A DNA stretch of 64,000 nt from Prochlorococcus sp. AG-402-O21 (GTDB lineage Bacteria; Cyanobacteriota; Cyanobacteriia; PCC-6307; Cyanobiaceae): assembly GCA_003216375.1 (NCBI GenBank), contig QCIZ01000008.1:1-64000 (forward strand), read 5' to 3'. Of this stretch, positions 7,428 to 17,314 are shown in pieces. The notes beneath the pieces were generated by a model, which saw only the letters and a program-made list of their open reading frames with translations, searched no databases and had not been told where the DNA came from. Position numbers and translations under genes: made by a program. The number at the start of each line of letters is the position of its first letter. Positions within the stretch are counted from its first letter, which is position 1.

Positions 7428-8510
7428 TTATAATTCATTTTTATTAAAGCCTATTCTGCTCCCGTAATAATTAGAACTTCTCATTATATTTTTACACCAT
7501 TTAGGATTTTTTAAATACCAATTGAATGTTAATAGTAGAGCTTCTTCAAATGTATGGCTTGGGAACCAACCAAGCTCATTTTTTATTTTAGATGAATCTA
7601 TTGCATATCTTCTATCATGTCCTGGCCTATCTTTTACTAAACTTATTAAACGATTATGAGGACTTTTACTAGGGAATCTTTCGTCAAGAAAACAACAAAT
7701 CTTTTCAACAACTTGTAGATTGCTTTTTTCACTATTACCACCAATGCAATACTTATGTCCACATTTGCCTTTATTTGCAGCAAGCAATATAGCGTCTATA
7801 TGATCCTCAACGTACAGCCAATCTCTTATATTTTGGCCGTCCCCATACAGTGGGATCTCTTCTTGATTTATTGCTTTTAATATAACTAATGGTATTAATT
7901 TCTCTGGAAATTGCCAGGGACCAAAATTGTTTGAACAATTTGTAATTATTGTAGGTAAATTAAAAGTATGATTCCAAGACATAACAAGATGATCACTAGA
8001 AGCTTTGCTGGCTGAATAAGGTGATCTTGGATCATAATTGCTTGTTTCATTAAAGTATTCGTTTCCCTCAATTGAACCAAATACTTCGTCTGTGCTTATG
8101 TGATGAAAACGAAATGATTCCTTTCTCTCTGATGAAATCCTATCCCAGTGGAACCTTGCAGCTTCAAGTAAATTAAATGTTCCTATAATATTACTGCTAA
8201 TAAAAATCTCTGGATTATCAATTGATCTATCTACATGGCTTTCGGCTGCAAAATGTAGAATTAAATCAGGGTCAGAAAACATAACAGCATTTTCTACTTC
8301 TTCTTTGTTGGCAAGATCTATCTGTAAAAAATTATAGTTTTCACTCTTGTGATATTTTTTAATAGTTTCGAGGTCGCTAGCATAACCACACTTATCTAAA
8401 TTATAGATGTTTATATTCTCTTCTCTAATAAGACGTCTTATCATGCATCCACCAATAAATCCCGCGCCTCCAGTAATTAGAACATTTATAGGTTTTGAGT
8501 TGCTTCCCAT
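7428..8510 (-). CDS. rfbB: dTDP-glucose 4,6-dehydratase
   Basis: RfbB makes dTDP-4-keto-6-deoxyglucose, the branch point for rhamnose and 3- or 4-amino deoxysugars. The 360 residues contain GGAGFIGG near residue 14, AAESHVDRSI, STDEVFGS, the catalytic SPYSASKA (Tyr-Lys) and the NCSNNFGPWQFPEKLIP stretch typical of RfbB. It stands alone on the minus strand with lhgO upstream, while its pathway partners rfbA and rfbC are on the plus strand from 9.9 kb. The decay zone lies immediately downstream. Confidence 0.93.
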   Translation of the reverse strand: MGSNSKPINVLITGGAGFIGGCMIRRLIREENINIYNLDKCGYASDLETIKKYHKSENYNFLQIDLANKEEVENAVMFSDPDLILHFAAESHVDRSIDNPEIFISSNIIGTFNLLEAARFHWDRISSERKESFRFHHISTDEVFGSIEGNEYFNETSNYDPRSPYSASKASSDHLVMSWNHTFNLPTIITNCSNNFGPWQFPEKLIPLVILKAINQEEIPLYGDGQNIRDWLYVEDHIDAILLAANKGKCGHKYCIGGNSEKSNLQVVEKICCFLDERFPSKSPHNRLISLVKDRPGHDRRYAIDSSKIKNELGWFPSHTFEEALLLTFNWYLKNPKWCKNIMRSSNYYGSRIGFNKNEL

Positions 8511-8648
8511 GTAATATTTAATTAGATCATTGAAGCTTTATTATAAGATATTTAAAACTAATCAAATACAACCATAGTAAAAATTATTTAAAGATCTTAT
8601 TAGGATATTTAGATTTAAATCATATGAGAATCCAAATTATATAGGAAT

Positions 8649-9845
8649 CTAAATTTTTTTTAGAATTTTTTCTGATATATCATCTCCTATTGCTAATGAG
8701 GCAGTCGCTGCTGGGGAAGGTGCATTACATATATGTATTATATTTTCATTTACTATGTAATAAAAATCATCAATCAATTTTCCATCAATTCCACATGCTT
8801 GAGCTCGAACTCCAGACTCTCCTGGCTGAAGATCATCAGAATTTATATCTGGTATTATTTTCTGAAGTTCACGCACGAAGGCTTTTTTGAAAGTAGACCT
8901 GTAGAATTCATTAAATCCTTCTTTCCAATATTTTCTTGCTAACAATAAAAACCCAGGCCAAGTTAGCGATTCAAAAGTATCTCTACAATTAAAACTTGTT
9001 TTCTTGTATCCTTCCCTAGCAAAAGCAAAAACTGCATTAGGTCCACATTCAATACCTCCATTAATCATTCTAGTGAAATGAACACCAAGGAATGGAAAAT
9101 CTTTGTTTGGAACTGGGTAAATAAGGTTTTTAACATATTTAACTGCTTGAGGTTTAAGTAAGTAATATTCTCCTCGAAATGGAGTTATCCTCATAGGGAG
9201 ATTTGGATTTGTTAGTTTAGCTAAACGATCAGAATATAGACCACTACATGTTATTAAAAACTTAGTTTTCCAAGATTTCATTGAAGTTCTAACCTCAATG
9301 AAATCTTTTCTTTGAATAATATCTTGGACTTCATTGTTGAATAAGATCTCACCACCAGATTCTTTTACTCTCTGAGCATACTTTTCTGCTACATCTAAAT
9401 AATTAATAATTCCAGTTTGTGGAACAAACAATCCTGAAATGCCATTACAATAAGGCTCCTTATCTTTTATTTCCTCTATAGATAAAATCTTTGTATCACT
9501 CAATCCATTGATTCGACTCCTTTCATTTAATTTATGAAGTTGAGCTACTTCATATTCATTTGTTGCAACAATAATTTTTCCACAAATATCAAAATTTATA
9601 CCTTCTTTTTTACAGAAATCTATAAGGGATTTTCTTCCTTTTATACAATTTTTAGATTTTAATGAATTAGGTTTATAATATATACCCGAATGAATTACAC
9701 CGCTATTCCTGCCAGTTTGATGCATAGCAATTTTATTCTCCTTTTCTATTATTAGTAAATTTATTTTTTGGGATTTCTTGAGTATATGCATAGCAGTAGA
9801 AAGACCGACTATGCCTGCTCCTACTATAATTAAATCATATTTCAT
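8649..9845 (-). CDS. lhgO: L-2-hydroxyglutarate oxidase-like FAD oxidoreductase
   Basis: The protein begins with the dinucleotide-binding motif DLIIVGAGIVGLSTA and has the DAO-fold HQTGRNSGVIHSGIYY segment typical of LhgO (YgaF). PFRGEYYLL and GESGVRAQACGIDG follow toward the C terminus. The length, 398 residues, fits the family. LhgO oxidises L-2-hydroxyglutarate to 2-oxoglutarate and passes electrons to the membrane quinone pool. It lies between rfbB and rfbA, divergent from rfbA with 77 bases between starts, an unusual place for a central-metabolism enzyme. A different hydroxy-acid substrate linked to sugar modification cannot be excluded. Confidence 0.82.
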   Translation of the reverse strand: MKYDLIIVGAGIVGLSTAMHILKKSQKINLLIIEKENKIAMHQTGRNSGVIHSGIYYKPNSLKSKNCIKGRKSLIDFCKKEGINFDICGKIIVATNEYEVAQLHKLNERSRINGLSDTKILSIEEIKDKEPYCNGISGLFVPQTGIINYLDVAEKYAQRVKESGGEILFNNEVQDIIQRKDFIEVRTSMKSWKTKFLITCSGLYSDRLAKLTNPNLPMRITPFRGEYYLLKPQAVKYVKNLIYPVPNKDFPFLGVHFTRMINGGIECGPNAVFAFAREGYKKTSFNCRDTFESLTWPGFLLLARKYWKEGFNEFYRSTFKKAFVRELQKIIPDINSDDLQPGESGVRAQACGIDGKLIDDFYYIVNENIIHICNAPSPAATASLAIGDDISEKILKKI

Positions 9846-9922
9846 AATATTCAGAAAATATTTTTCAAATTAGCTATTAAGGCATAGTATATTTTTAATT
9901 TCCTTATGCATTTATTTATATT

Positions 9923-10822
9923 ATGAATAGGAAGGGCATAATTCTAGCAGGTGGTTCAGGATCAAGACTTTTCCCAATAACTAGTGTGATTAGTAAACAG
10001 TTGTTACCTGTCTATGATAAGCCAATGATCTTTTATCCACTTTCAACTTTAATGTTGGCGAATATAAGAGAAATTATTATTATTACTACAGAAAAAGATA
10101 ATCATTTATTTAAAAATTTATTAGGTAATGGGGAACAACTTGGTATTTCTATTAGTTATCTAATTCAACCCGAGCCAGAAGGGCTTGCCCAATCCTTTTT
10201 AATAGCTGAAAAACTTATTGCAGGATATCCTACAGCTTTAATTCTTGGAGATAATTTATATCATGGTCAAAATCTAGTGCAGTTATTAAATCAAAAGAAC
10301 TCTGATAAGCAGGGGGCTACTATCTTTATTTACCCTGTAAGAGATCCAGAAAGATATGGGGTTGTTGAATTCTCTTCTGATCAAAAAGTAACAAATATTG
10401 AAGAGAAGCCTTTAAAGTCAAAGTCAAGATTTGCTGTGACTGGATTATATTTTTATGATGAGTCTGTTATTGAAAAAGCAAAAAAAGTCAAGAAATCCTC
10501 TAGAGGCGAATTTGAAATTACTGATGTTAATTTACAATATCTTCATGAAGGAACTTTGAAGGTTGCTGAGTTAAGTAGAGGAATGGTCTGGTTTGATACT
10601 GGAACACATGGTTCACTACATAATGCCTCTTCTTATATTAAAACTTTAGAAGAGAGGCAGGGTTTGAAAACTTGCTGTCCTGAAGAAGTTGCTTGGAGAA
10701 TGGGGTGGATAGGAGATGAAGCTCTCGAAGCTTTAGCCCAACCCTTATTGAAATCTGGATATGGTCAATATCTCTTACAATTGCTTAAAGAAGGCAATTC
10801 AGGTGTTATATCATTTGAATAA
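9923..10822 (+). CDS. rfbA: glucose-1-phosphate thymidylyltransferase
   Basis: RfbA joins dTTP and glucose-1-phosphate to give dTDP-glucose. The nucleotidyltransferase signature GIILAGGSGSRLFPIT is at residues 5-20. KQLLPVYDKPMIFYPLS, LGDNLYHG and the C-terminal WFDTGTH also match RmlA. The 299 residues are full length. It opens the plus-strand block rfbA, C-methyltransferase, aminotransferase, rfbC. Confidence 0.94.
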   Translation: MNRKGIILAGGSGSRLFPITSVISKQLLPVYDKPMIFYPLSTLMLANIREIIIITTEKDNHLFKNLLGNGEQLGISISYLIQPEPEGLAQSFLIAEKLIAGYPTALILGDNLYHGQNLVQLLNQKNSDKQGATIFIYPVRDPERYGVVEFSSDQKVTNIEEKPLKSKSRFAVTGLYFYDESVIEKAKKVKKSSRGEFEITDVNLQYLHEGTLKVAELSRGMVWFDTGTHGSLHNASSYIKTLEERQGLKTCCPEEVAWRMGWIGDEALEALAQPLLKSGYGQYLLQLLKEGNSGVISFE

Positions 10823-10887
10823 AATATTAGCATTTTTGAATGTTCGTATTTTGACGCTATCTATTATCCTAAGAAATTTAGTCAAAA

Positions 10888-12141
10888 GTGGAAAATCAAA
10901 AACTTGCTAATACACATGATCAAAAATGTAGAATTTGTAATTCAAGTTTAATAAAACTGTTAGATTTTGGACGCCAACCTCTTGGAAACGGTTTCTTGAA
11001 TCGTGTTGATTTTAAGGAAGAATATTTCTATCAAATGGAAATAGGCTATTCCAATACAAGCAAGATGGTACAGCTAATAAAACAACCAGAACCAGAGAAA
11101 ATGTTTCATGATGAATATGCTTTTTTTTCTAGTACTTCAAAAAACATGAGTAGACATTTTGAAGAGTTTGCTGAATCTGTTATTCAATCTGAGTATATAG
11201 ATAAAAAATCACCTTTTGTTATTGAACTTGGATGCAATGATGGGATTTTACTTAAGCACTTTTCATCTAGAGGCATTAAACATTTAGGAATAGAGCCCTC
11301 AGAAAATGTTGCGAAAGAAGCAAATAAGCATGATGTTAATACTGTTTGTGAATTTTTCTCTGAAAATTTGGCAGATAAAATATTAAAAGAGTATGGGAAA
11401 GTAGATTCATTTTTAGCTGCAAATGTTATGTGTCATATTCCAAATTTAAATGATGTTGTCAAAGGTATTAAAAAGCTTATAAAACCTAAAGGAGTTGTTG
11501 TTTTTGAAGATCCATACCTTGGAGATGTTATAGATAAGACTTCATATGATCAAGTTTATGATGAGCATGTTTTTCTTTTTTCTGCTTTATCAATAAGTTA
11601 TTTATTTGGTCTTCATGATATGGAGCTTATTGATGTTCAACCTCAAAATACACATGGCGGTTCAATGAGATATACTCTTGCACTTAAAGGTTCTTATCCT
11701 GTAAATAGCAGAGTTGAAAATTTGATTGAAAAAGAAAAATCTCAGGGTTTAGATGACTTAGGGAAATTACAAAAATTTAGTGAAAATGTTGAAAAATCTA
11801 AGTTAGATCTTATTACTTTATTGAAAGATTTGAAGAAACAGAACAAGACTATTGCAGGCTATGCTGCTACTTCAAAAAGTACGACTATATTTAATTACTG
11901 TTCTATAGATGAAAATTTAATTGATTATATTTGTGATACAACTCCAATAAAGCAAGGTAAATTTTCACCAGGTATGCATATTCCCGTTGTTAGTCATAGT
12001 GAATTTATAAAAAATCCTCCAGATTATGCAATTTTACTTGCATGGAACCATGCAAAAGAGATCATGCAGAATGAAAAGGAATTTACTAAGTTAGGAGGCA
12101 AATGGATTACTCATGTTCCAAAAGTTCAAATAATAGAATGA
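10888..12141 (+). CDS. sugar C-methyltransferase (Methyltransf_13/14 type)
   Basis: A three-part enzyme of 417 residues. The N-terminal zinc-binding domain has CRICNSSL near residue 15 and FGRQPLGNGF. A central SAM-binding Rossmann domain has ELGCNDGILLKHF near residue 112. The C-terminal Methyltransf_14 domain has GYAATSKSTT. This architecture is that of C-3 or C-5 methyltransferases acting on dTDP-4-keto-6-deoxysugars (TylC3, NovU and similar), which make branched sugars. The start is GTG. Its stop overlaps the next ATG (ATGA), so it is coupled to the aminotransferase. The product is probably a C-methylated dTDP-deoxysugar (inference). Confidence 0.82.
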   Translation: MENQKLANTHDQKCRICNSSLIKLLDFGRQPLGNGFLNRVDFKEEYFYQMEIGYSNTSKMVQLIKQPEPEKMFHDEYAFFSSTSKNMSRHFEEFAESVIQSEYIDKKSPFVIELGCNDGILLKHFSSRGIKHLGIEPSENVAKEANKHDVNTVCEFFSENLADKILKEYGKVDSFLAANVMCHIPNLNDVVKGIKKLIKPKGVVVFEDPYLGDVIDKTSYDQVYDEHVFLFSALSISYLFGLHDMELIDVQPQNTHGGSMRYTLALKGSYPVNSRVENLIEKEKSQGLDDLGKLQKFSENVEKSKLDLITLLKDLKKQNKTIAGYAATSKSTTIFNYCSIDENLIDYICDTTPIKQGKFSPGMHIPVVSHSEFIKNPPDYAILLAWNHAKEIMQNEKEFTKLGGKWITHVPKVQIIE

Positions 12142-13244
12142 TTCCATTTGCAAATCCTAATGCTCAATTTACTTCTTATAAGAGGGATATTGAAGAATCT
12201 ATTCTAAAAGTAGTAAGGGGTAATAATTATGTTCTTGGAGAAGAAGTTAAATTATTGGAAGATGAATTTTCACAATACATTGGCTCTAGATTTACTATTG
12301 GAGTTGCAAATGGGACAGATGCTATAGAAATATCTCTAAGAGCTTTGGGTATAGGAATTAGCGATGAAGTTATTACTGTTTCACACACAGCAGTTGCTTC
12401 AGTTGCTGGAATCGAAGCTTCTGGAGCTATACCTGTATTAGTAGATATTGAGAAAGATTTTTATACTTTAGATATTAAAAAACTTGCAGAGGTGATTTCG
12501 GAAAAAACTAAGGCAATTTTATTAGTTCATCTTTATGGACATCCTGCTAATATTTTTGAAATAAAAGAATTTTGTGAAAAGAATAATATTTATTTAATTG
12601 AAGATGCTTCCCAAGCTCATGGAGCTTCACTTGATAATGAAAAGGTTGGCAGTATTGGAGATATTGGTTGTTTTAGTTGTTATCCTACAAAAAACTTAGG
12701 AGCAATTGGAGATGCTGGCTTAATTACTACTAATAATTCTGAGATTGCAACAAAGGTAAAAGCTATTAGAGAATATGGTTGGAATGGAAAAAGATATATA
12801 AGTACTATTTGCGGTAGGAATTCGAGGATAGATGAAATACAGGCAGCTATACTTAGAATTAAATTGAAACATCTAAATAAAGATAATAAACGTAGAGTCG
12901 AGATTGCAAATATATATTCTAAGTATCTAAAAGATACCTATATTAGCACTCCAAAGAAGAAAGATTTAGCAGAACATGTTTTTCACTTATATGTAGTGAG
13001 GTTGGATGATAGAGATGCATTAAGTAATTTTTTAAGAAAACAAAATATAATCACAGGTATACATTATCCCCTCCCTATACACTTGCAACCAGCATATAAG
13101 AATCGGCTTAAAACATCACATTCAATGAAAACTACTGAAGAAATATCTAAGCAGATTCTCTCTTTACCAATATATCCGGAAATAAAAAATACTCAAATAG
13201 AATTCATTTTAGAAAACATATTTAATTATTTGAGAATCAAATGA
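12138..13244 (+). CDS. DegT/DnrJ/EryC1 PLP-dependent sugar aminotransferase (FdtB-like)
   Basis: The enzyme transfers an amino group, usually from glutamate, to a keto-sugar nucleotide. The DegT fold is clear: GVANGTDAIEISLRALG for cofactor phosphate binding, EDASQAHGA, the PLP-lysine segment CFSCYPTKNLGAIGDAG, and the REYGWNGKRYI and GRNSRIDEIQAAIL segments. I chose the ATG at 12138 (MIPFANPNAQF), which overlaps the preceding stop as ATGA; an ATG 36 bases upstream lies inside the methyltransferase and lacks family similarity. With the 3,4-ketoisomerase at 14.1 kb it could make a dTDP-3-amino-3,6-dideoxyhexose of Fuc3N or Qui3N type. Confidence 0.88.
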   Translation: MIPFANPNAQFTSYKRDIEESILKVVRGNNYVLGEEVKLLEDEFSQYIGSRFTIGVANGTDAIEISLRALGIGISDEVITVSHTAVASVAGIEASGAIPVLVDIEKDFYTLDIKKLAEVISEKTKAILLVHLYGHPANIFEIKEFCEKNNIYLIEDASQAHGASLDNEKVGSIGDIGCFSCYPTKNLGAIGDAGLITTNNSEIATKVKAIREYGWNGKRYISTICGRNSRIDEIQAAILRIKLKHLNKDNKRRVEIANIYSKYLKDTYISTPKKKDLAEHVFHLYVVRLDDRDALSNFLRKQNIITGIHYPLPIHLQPAYKNRLKTSHSMKTTEEISKQILSLPIYPEIKNTQIEFILENIFNYLRIK

Positions 13245-13798
13245 ATATTTTAAAAACGAAGATTCAAGGTGTGGTTTTATTAGAATTGGATCTATTTCCT
13301 GATGAAAGAGGAGTTTTTCTTGAGACTTATCAAATAGAGAGATACAAGAATCTCGGCTTGAAGGATGATTTTGTTCAAGACAATCATTCGAGATCCTATA
13401 AAAATGTTTTAAGAGGAATGCATTATCAAAAAAAATCGCCACAATCACAAATATTGACAGTAATGAGTGGTTCTATCTTTGATGTTGTTGTTGATCTTAG
13501 GACTGGATCTGATACATTTAAAGAATGGTTTGGAATAGAATTAACTGGCGAATCCAACCGAAGGCAAATTTATATGCCTCCTGGAATCGCTCATGGCTTT
13601 TGCGTGCTTAGTGACATAGTTGATTTACATTATAAAGTTAGTCAGAATTATAATTCTAAAGATGAGGGAGGTTTGCTTTGGTCTGATCCTATTATTAATA
13701 TTAAATGGCCTATTAAATCTCCAATTGTTTCTGAAAGAGATCAGTTATTTCCATGTTTTAATGATCTATCTTTTAATGATTTCCCTAATTCTAAGTAA
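13241..13798 (+). CDS. rfbC: dTDP-4-dehydrorhamnose 3,5-epimerase (RmlC) family
   Basis: The 185-residue cupin has the RmlC landmarks: DERGVFLETY, QDNHSRSYKNVLRGMHYQ (catalytic His in RGMHYQ), FDVVVDLRTGS and the late PPGIAHGFCVLSD. It epimerises 4-keto-6-deoxy sugar nucleotides. It overlaps the aminotransferase stop by four bases (ATGA). Because no rfbD is next to it and a C-methyltransferase and aminotransferase are, it may serve a branched or amino sugar instead of rhamnose. Confidence 0.9.
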   Translation: MNILKTKIQGVVLLELDLFPDERGVFLETYQIERYKNLGLKDDFVQDNHSRSYKNVLRGMHYQKKSPQSQILTVMSGSIFDVVVDLRTGSDTFKEWFGIELTGESNRRQIYMPPGIAHGFCVLSDIVDLHYKVSQNYNSKDEGGLLWSDPIINIKWPIKSPIVSERDQLFPCFNDLSFNDFPNSK

Positions 13799-14055
13799 TA
13801 GGAATTATGTATATAATAGATTTATAAATTGGTTTTTATTCATTTAAGTATCTGGATCTATGTAGACAGCATTAATGTTTTATTTATTATGATTAATATT
13901 TTTGAATCTGCTCTAATTTCAGAATAATAAATACTTCTTGGGGTAATCACTTTTTAATTTTAAGATATATTTTTTATTCACTACTCAGTTTACCTTAGCC
14001 TCATAGAATTAAAATTTAATTATTCATATTAAGATAAATTTACGCTATTATAAGC

Positions 14056-14484
14056 ATGATACTTATCATAAATATGAATAAAATAGATGATGTTGAATTT
14101 CAGCATGTTCTAAATCATAAAAATCAATCTGGAAGCTTGGTTTCAATAGATTTCGAAAAAGATTTGAGATTGCCTATCAAACGGAGTTTCATTGTGTCAT
14201 CTAGTGAAAATGGTGTAAGAGGTAAGCACGCTCATAGGGAGCTGAATCAATTTCTTATTTGTATTAATGGAAGGTGTAATGTTTTATGTGATGATGGTAT
14301 TAATAAAAAAGAATATATTTTATATCAATCTAATCAGATTTTATTTGTACCCTGTCATATTTGGGCAGAGCAATACTATAAAGAGAATGAAACGGTCTTA
14401 CTAGTTTTATGTGATGATATATATAATGAGGCTGATTATATAAGAAATTACTCTGATTTTATTGAATTTAGAAGTTTGTCTTGA
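14056..14484 (+). CDS. fdtA: dTDP-sugar 3,4-ketoisomerase (FdtA/QdtA, WxcM-like cupin)
   Basis: A short single-domain cupin with the family order: GSLVSIDFEKDLRLPIKRSF, then RGKHAHRELNQFLICINGRC, then FVPCHIWAEQYY. The paired His in KHAH and the RxxY/F stretch are the usual active site of FdtA/QdtA-type isomerases. These convert dTDP-4-keto-6-deoxyglucose to the 3-keto isomer. The aminotransferase at 12.1 kb is the expected next enzyme. A second in-frame ATG six codons in (MNKIDD) is an equally good start. The gene stands 257 bases after rfbC. Confidence 0.8.
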   Translation: MILIINMNKIDDVEFQHVLNHKNQSGSLVSIDFEKDLRLPIKRSFIVSSSENGVRGKHAHRELNQFLICINGRCNVLCDDGINKKEYILYQSNQILFVPCHIWAEQYYKENETVLLVLCDDIYNEADYIRNYSDFIEFRSLS

Positions 14485-14584
14485 TTTTATTTATTTTATG
14501 ATCTATCTTATAGTGTATCGAAACATTATGAATTAAATTATTGTTAGTTTTAATGTTGTAGAATTTGTTTATTAGCTATTTAAT

Positions 14585-15514
14585 ATGAAAATAATTATTA
14601 CAGGAGGTCTTGGTCATATTGGTTCAGCTTTTATAAGAGAAATCCCTTTGTCATTTGAAGATTGTGAAATAGTTATTATTGATAACTTGCTTACTCAGAG
14701 ATATTGTTCATTATTTAATCTTCCTATTAAAGGTAACTATATTTTTGACTCCTCAAATATAGTTACCGATAACTTGGATAAACTCTTTCAGGGTGCCAGT
14801 ATAGTTATTCACTTGGCTGCGATCACTGATGCAGCTGGAAGTTTTGAGAATGCCCAGAAGGTTGAAAATAATAACTTTGAGGGAACTAAGAGAATAGCTG
14901 ATTATTGCATTAAATTTGATGTTAAAATGATAAGTCTTTCTTCAACTAGTGTTTATGGATCAAGTAAAAAATTAGTTGATGAATCTTCGGGGGAAGAGGA
15001 TCTAAACCCCCAAAGCCCATACGCTACAACGAAGCTTAAAGAGGAAAAGTATATTAATGATTTAATTAAGGGAAAAGGTCTTAAAGCAACAATATTTAGA
15101 TTTGGAACTATTTTTGGAATATCACCCGGGATGCGTTTCCATACAGCTGTCAACAAATTTTGTTGGCAAGCTTCTTGGGGTACACCACTTACGGTTTGGT
15201 CTACAGCTTATGATCAGGTGCGCCCTTATTTATATATAAAGGATGCTTGTAATGCATTAATTCATGTAATAGAGAATGATATATTTTTAGGTCAAACTTA
15301 TAATGTACTAACTTTAAATGCTTCAGTTCATAATGTTATAGATGAGATTAAGAAACTTAATATGAATCCAAAAATTGAGATGGTAAATAGTTCAATCATG
15401 AATCAATTATCTTATGAAGTTTCACCATTAAAGTTTATTAAAACAGGATTTGTTTATCAAGGTTCTCTCCCAATGGGTATAAAGGAGACTATTAGTATAT
15501 TGGGAAGAAGATAA
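14585..15514 (+). CDS. NAD-dependent epimerase/dehydratase (extended SDR)
   Basis: The protein opens MKIIITGGLGHIGSAF, a Rossmann NAD(P) motif. It has HLAAITDAAGS, the SSTSVYGS strand and the catalytic SPYATTKLKEEKY segment near residue 143. At 309 residues it is a complete SDR of the sugar-epimerase class. Substrate and product are unknown. The glycosyltransferase at 15516 begins one base after its stop, so the pair is probably co-translated. Confidence 0.8.
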   Translation: MKIIITGGLGHIGSAFIREIPLSFEDCEIVIIDNLLTQRYCSLFNLPIKGNYIFDSSNIVTDNLDKLFQGASIVIHLAAITDAAGSFENAQKVENNNFEGTKRIADYCIKFDVKMISLSSTSVYGSSKKLVDESSGEEDLNPQSPYATTKLKEEKYINDLIKGKGLKATIFRFGTIFGISPGMRFHTAVNKFCWQASWGTPLTVWSTAYDQVRPYLYIKDACNALIHVIENDIFLGQTYNVLTLNASVHNVIDEIKKLNMNPKIEMVNSSIMNQLSYEVSPLKFIKTGFVYQGSLPMGIKETISILGRR

Positions 15515-15515
15515 T

Positions 15516-16460
15516 ATGAGAGAATTAACTATTGTTTTACCTTTAAAAGATAAATCTGAATATACAGAGATATGGCTAAATTCTAATTTATCTGATAAAT
15601 ATAATTATATAATTGCAGATGGAAGTCAAGATAATTCAAATGAGAAAATAGTTAATAAGTTTAATTTAGAAAATTTAATTTATATTAAATTTTCTCCCGA
15701 CCTCAAGATTAGAGATTTTCTTCATAAATTATATATTTCAATGTCAAAAGTAAAGACAAAATATGTAATGCTTGCAGATAATGATGACTTTTTAGTTTTC
15801 AAAGGAATTGATAAATGTCTTGATAGGATAAAAAAAGATAAGACTGCTATAACTGTTCAAGGAAAAATAGGATTAGTTAGGAAAATCAATCAATTAAGAT
15901 ATAAACGTATTAGCTATGATTATGTTCGTAATTTATATAGAAGTGAAAAATGCTTTGAGAATTTTCAGCTTTGTACGAGAATATATGCTCCTTTATGGTA
16001 TTCAATATATAAAAGTAATTATCAACTTAATCTATTTAAACAAATATTTGATTCAGGTATCACTAATCCTTATTTAGCTGAGGAATTTCATACTTACATT
16101 ACTTTAGCGCAAGGAAATATTTTATATGAGCCTTCATATTATTATGTAAGACTTTTAGAGAGATCAGGCTCTACTCATAAATATCTTTATCCTAAATATA
16201 AATATGATTGTATTTTAAATCCTGATTATTATTCTTCATATAATAAACTTGTAAATGTTGTTTCTAGTCAATTATCAATTGACTTCAAAATAATTGATAA
16301 TCTTATTCGCCTCCGTCGTCTAGATCAAATTAGTTCTGGAGATCAAAGATTCTTTGCAATTTTTATTAAGATTCTAGTCTATAAACTTAAATCGATTATT
16401 AATAATTTTAGGCCCTCTTCTTCAGCTGAATTAAAATCTATTCAAAGCTTATTCTCATAA
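15516..16460 (+). CDS. glycosyltransferase, TIGR00180-like (GT-A fold)
   Basis: The start RELTIVLPLKDKSEY with IIADGSQDNSN and the DxD-like LADNDDFLVF near residue 87 fits the TIGR00180 glycosyltransferase group, which is a GT2-like fold. The 314 residues lack membrane segments, so it would be a cytosolic or peripheral transferase adding one sugar to the growing repeat unit. Donor and acceptor cannot be told. It ends the second plus-strand block and is followed by a long noncoding stretch. Confidence 0.7.
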   Translation: MRELTIVLPLKDKSEYTEIWLNSNLSDKYNYIIADGSQDNSNEKIVNKFNLENLIYIKFSPDLKIRDFLHKLYISMSKVKTKYVMLADNDDFLVFKGIDKCLDRIKKDKTAITVQGKIGLVRKINQLRYKRISYDYVRNLYRSEKCFENFQLCTRIYAPLWYSIYKSNYQLNLFKQIFDSGITNPYLAEEFHTYITLAQGNILYEPSYYYVRLLERSGSTHKYLYPKYKYDCILNPDYYSSYNKLVNVVSSQLSIDFKIIDNLIRLRRLDQISSGDQRFFAIFIKILVYKLKSIINNFRPSSSAELKSIQSLFS

Positions 16461-16659
16461 TTTAATAATATAAAAATTAATCTAAAATATTAATTACATT
16501 TTTTTTTATCCATTGAATTGGATGTTTAATCTAATAATTTTTATATGTATCTTAGCTATTTTGAATAAATTTTACTAGTTTTTTATAACTTATTACCTAT
16601 ATTAGTTTTAAAAAAGATAAATTAAAGAATCATATTAATTAATTTTCTGTAGTTCAGAG

Positions 16660-16690
16660 TAATAATCTATTTTAGATTATTATTTTACTC
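16660..16690 (+). terminator. rho-independent terminator-like hairpin
   Basis: TAATAATCTA and TAGATTATTA pair perfectly around a TTT loop, followed by a short T-rich tail (TTTTAC). It is 200 bases past the glycosyltransferase stop. The stem is AT-only apart from one G-C pair, so its strength is doubtful. Confidence 0.35.
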
Positions 16691-17314
16691 GATATGATAA
16701 TTTATCTTATTTTAAAGGATTATTAGCCGATTAAAATGACTTTTCTTCAAAGCGAAGCTCTGTTTCATTAGCTATATTTAACTATAAGAATTATTACCAC
16801 TAATATTAAATTTTAGAGCTATAATTTCGTTTTGTCTTTAATTTTATTTAATTAGATCAATTAAATATTGCCGTATTATTCCTATTATTATCTCTGAGTA
16901 TTTGATTTAATTGATCTTCCTTATTTTATTCTTACGAAAAATTTACTTCACGATGAGTATATGTAATTCTTATTAATTATAAGCTACGGATCATCGATAT
17001 TATTTCTAGACTATTGGCTTTAATATGATCTCTCATCAGTCAGTTCGGCGTACGAATGAGTAATCTATCTTATCGACTTTTACTTATAAAAACCTACATT
17101 CTCTAATACCTTTAGATAACTCAGTCTATTTAGTTAAATTTATCTAGAATAGCTACATATATTATATATTCTGGTATGAACTATATTTTTATACTATTTA
17201 AATTATTAAATAATAAGTTATGGTTGTTTCAAAATCTTGAAATAAAATGAATGATTATAGATAAAAATGATTCTTAGGCTATAGTTTATTAAATAATCCT
17301 AAAAGTATTGATCT

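Noticed and set aside
12102-12138. Earlier start for the aminotransferase
   Set aside because: It lies inside the methyltransferase gene and adds 12 residues unlike the family; the ATGA overlap at 12138 is the better start.
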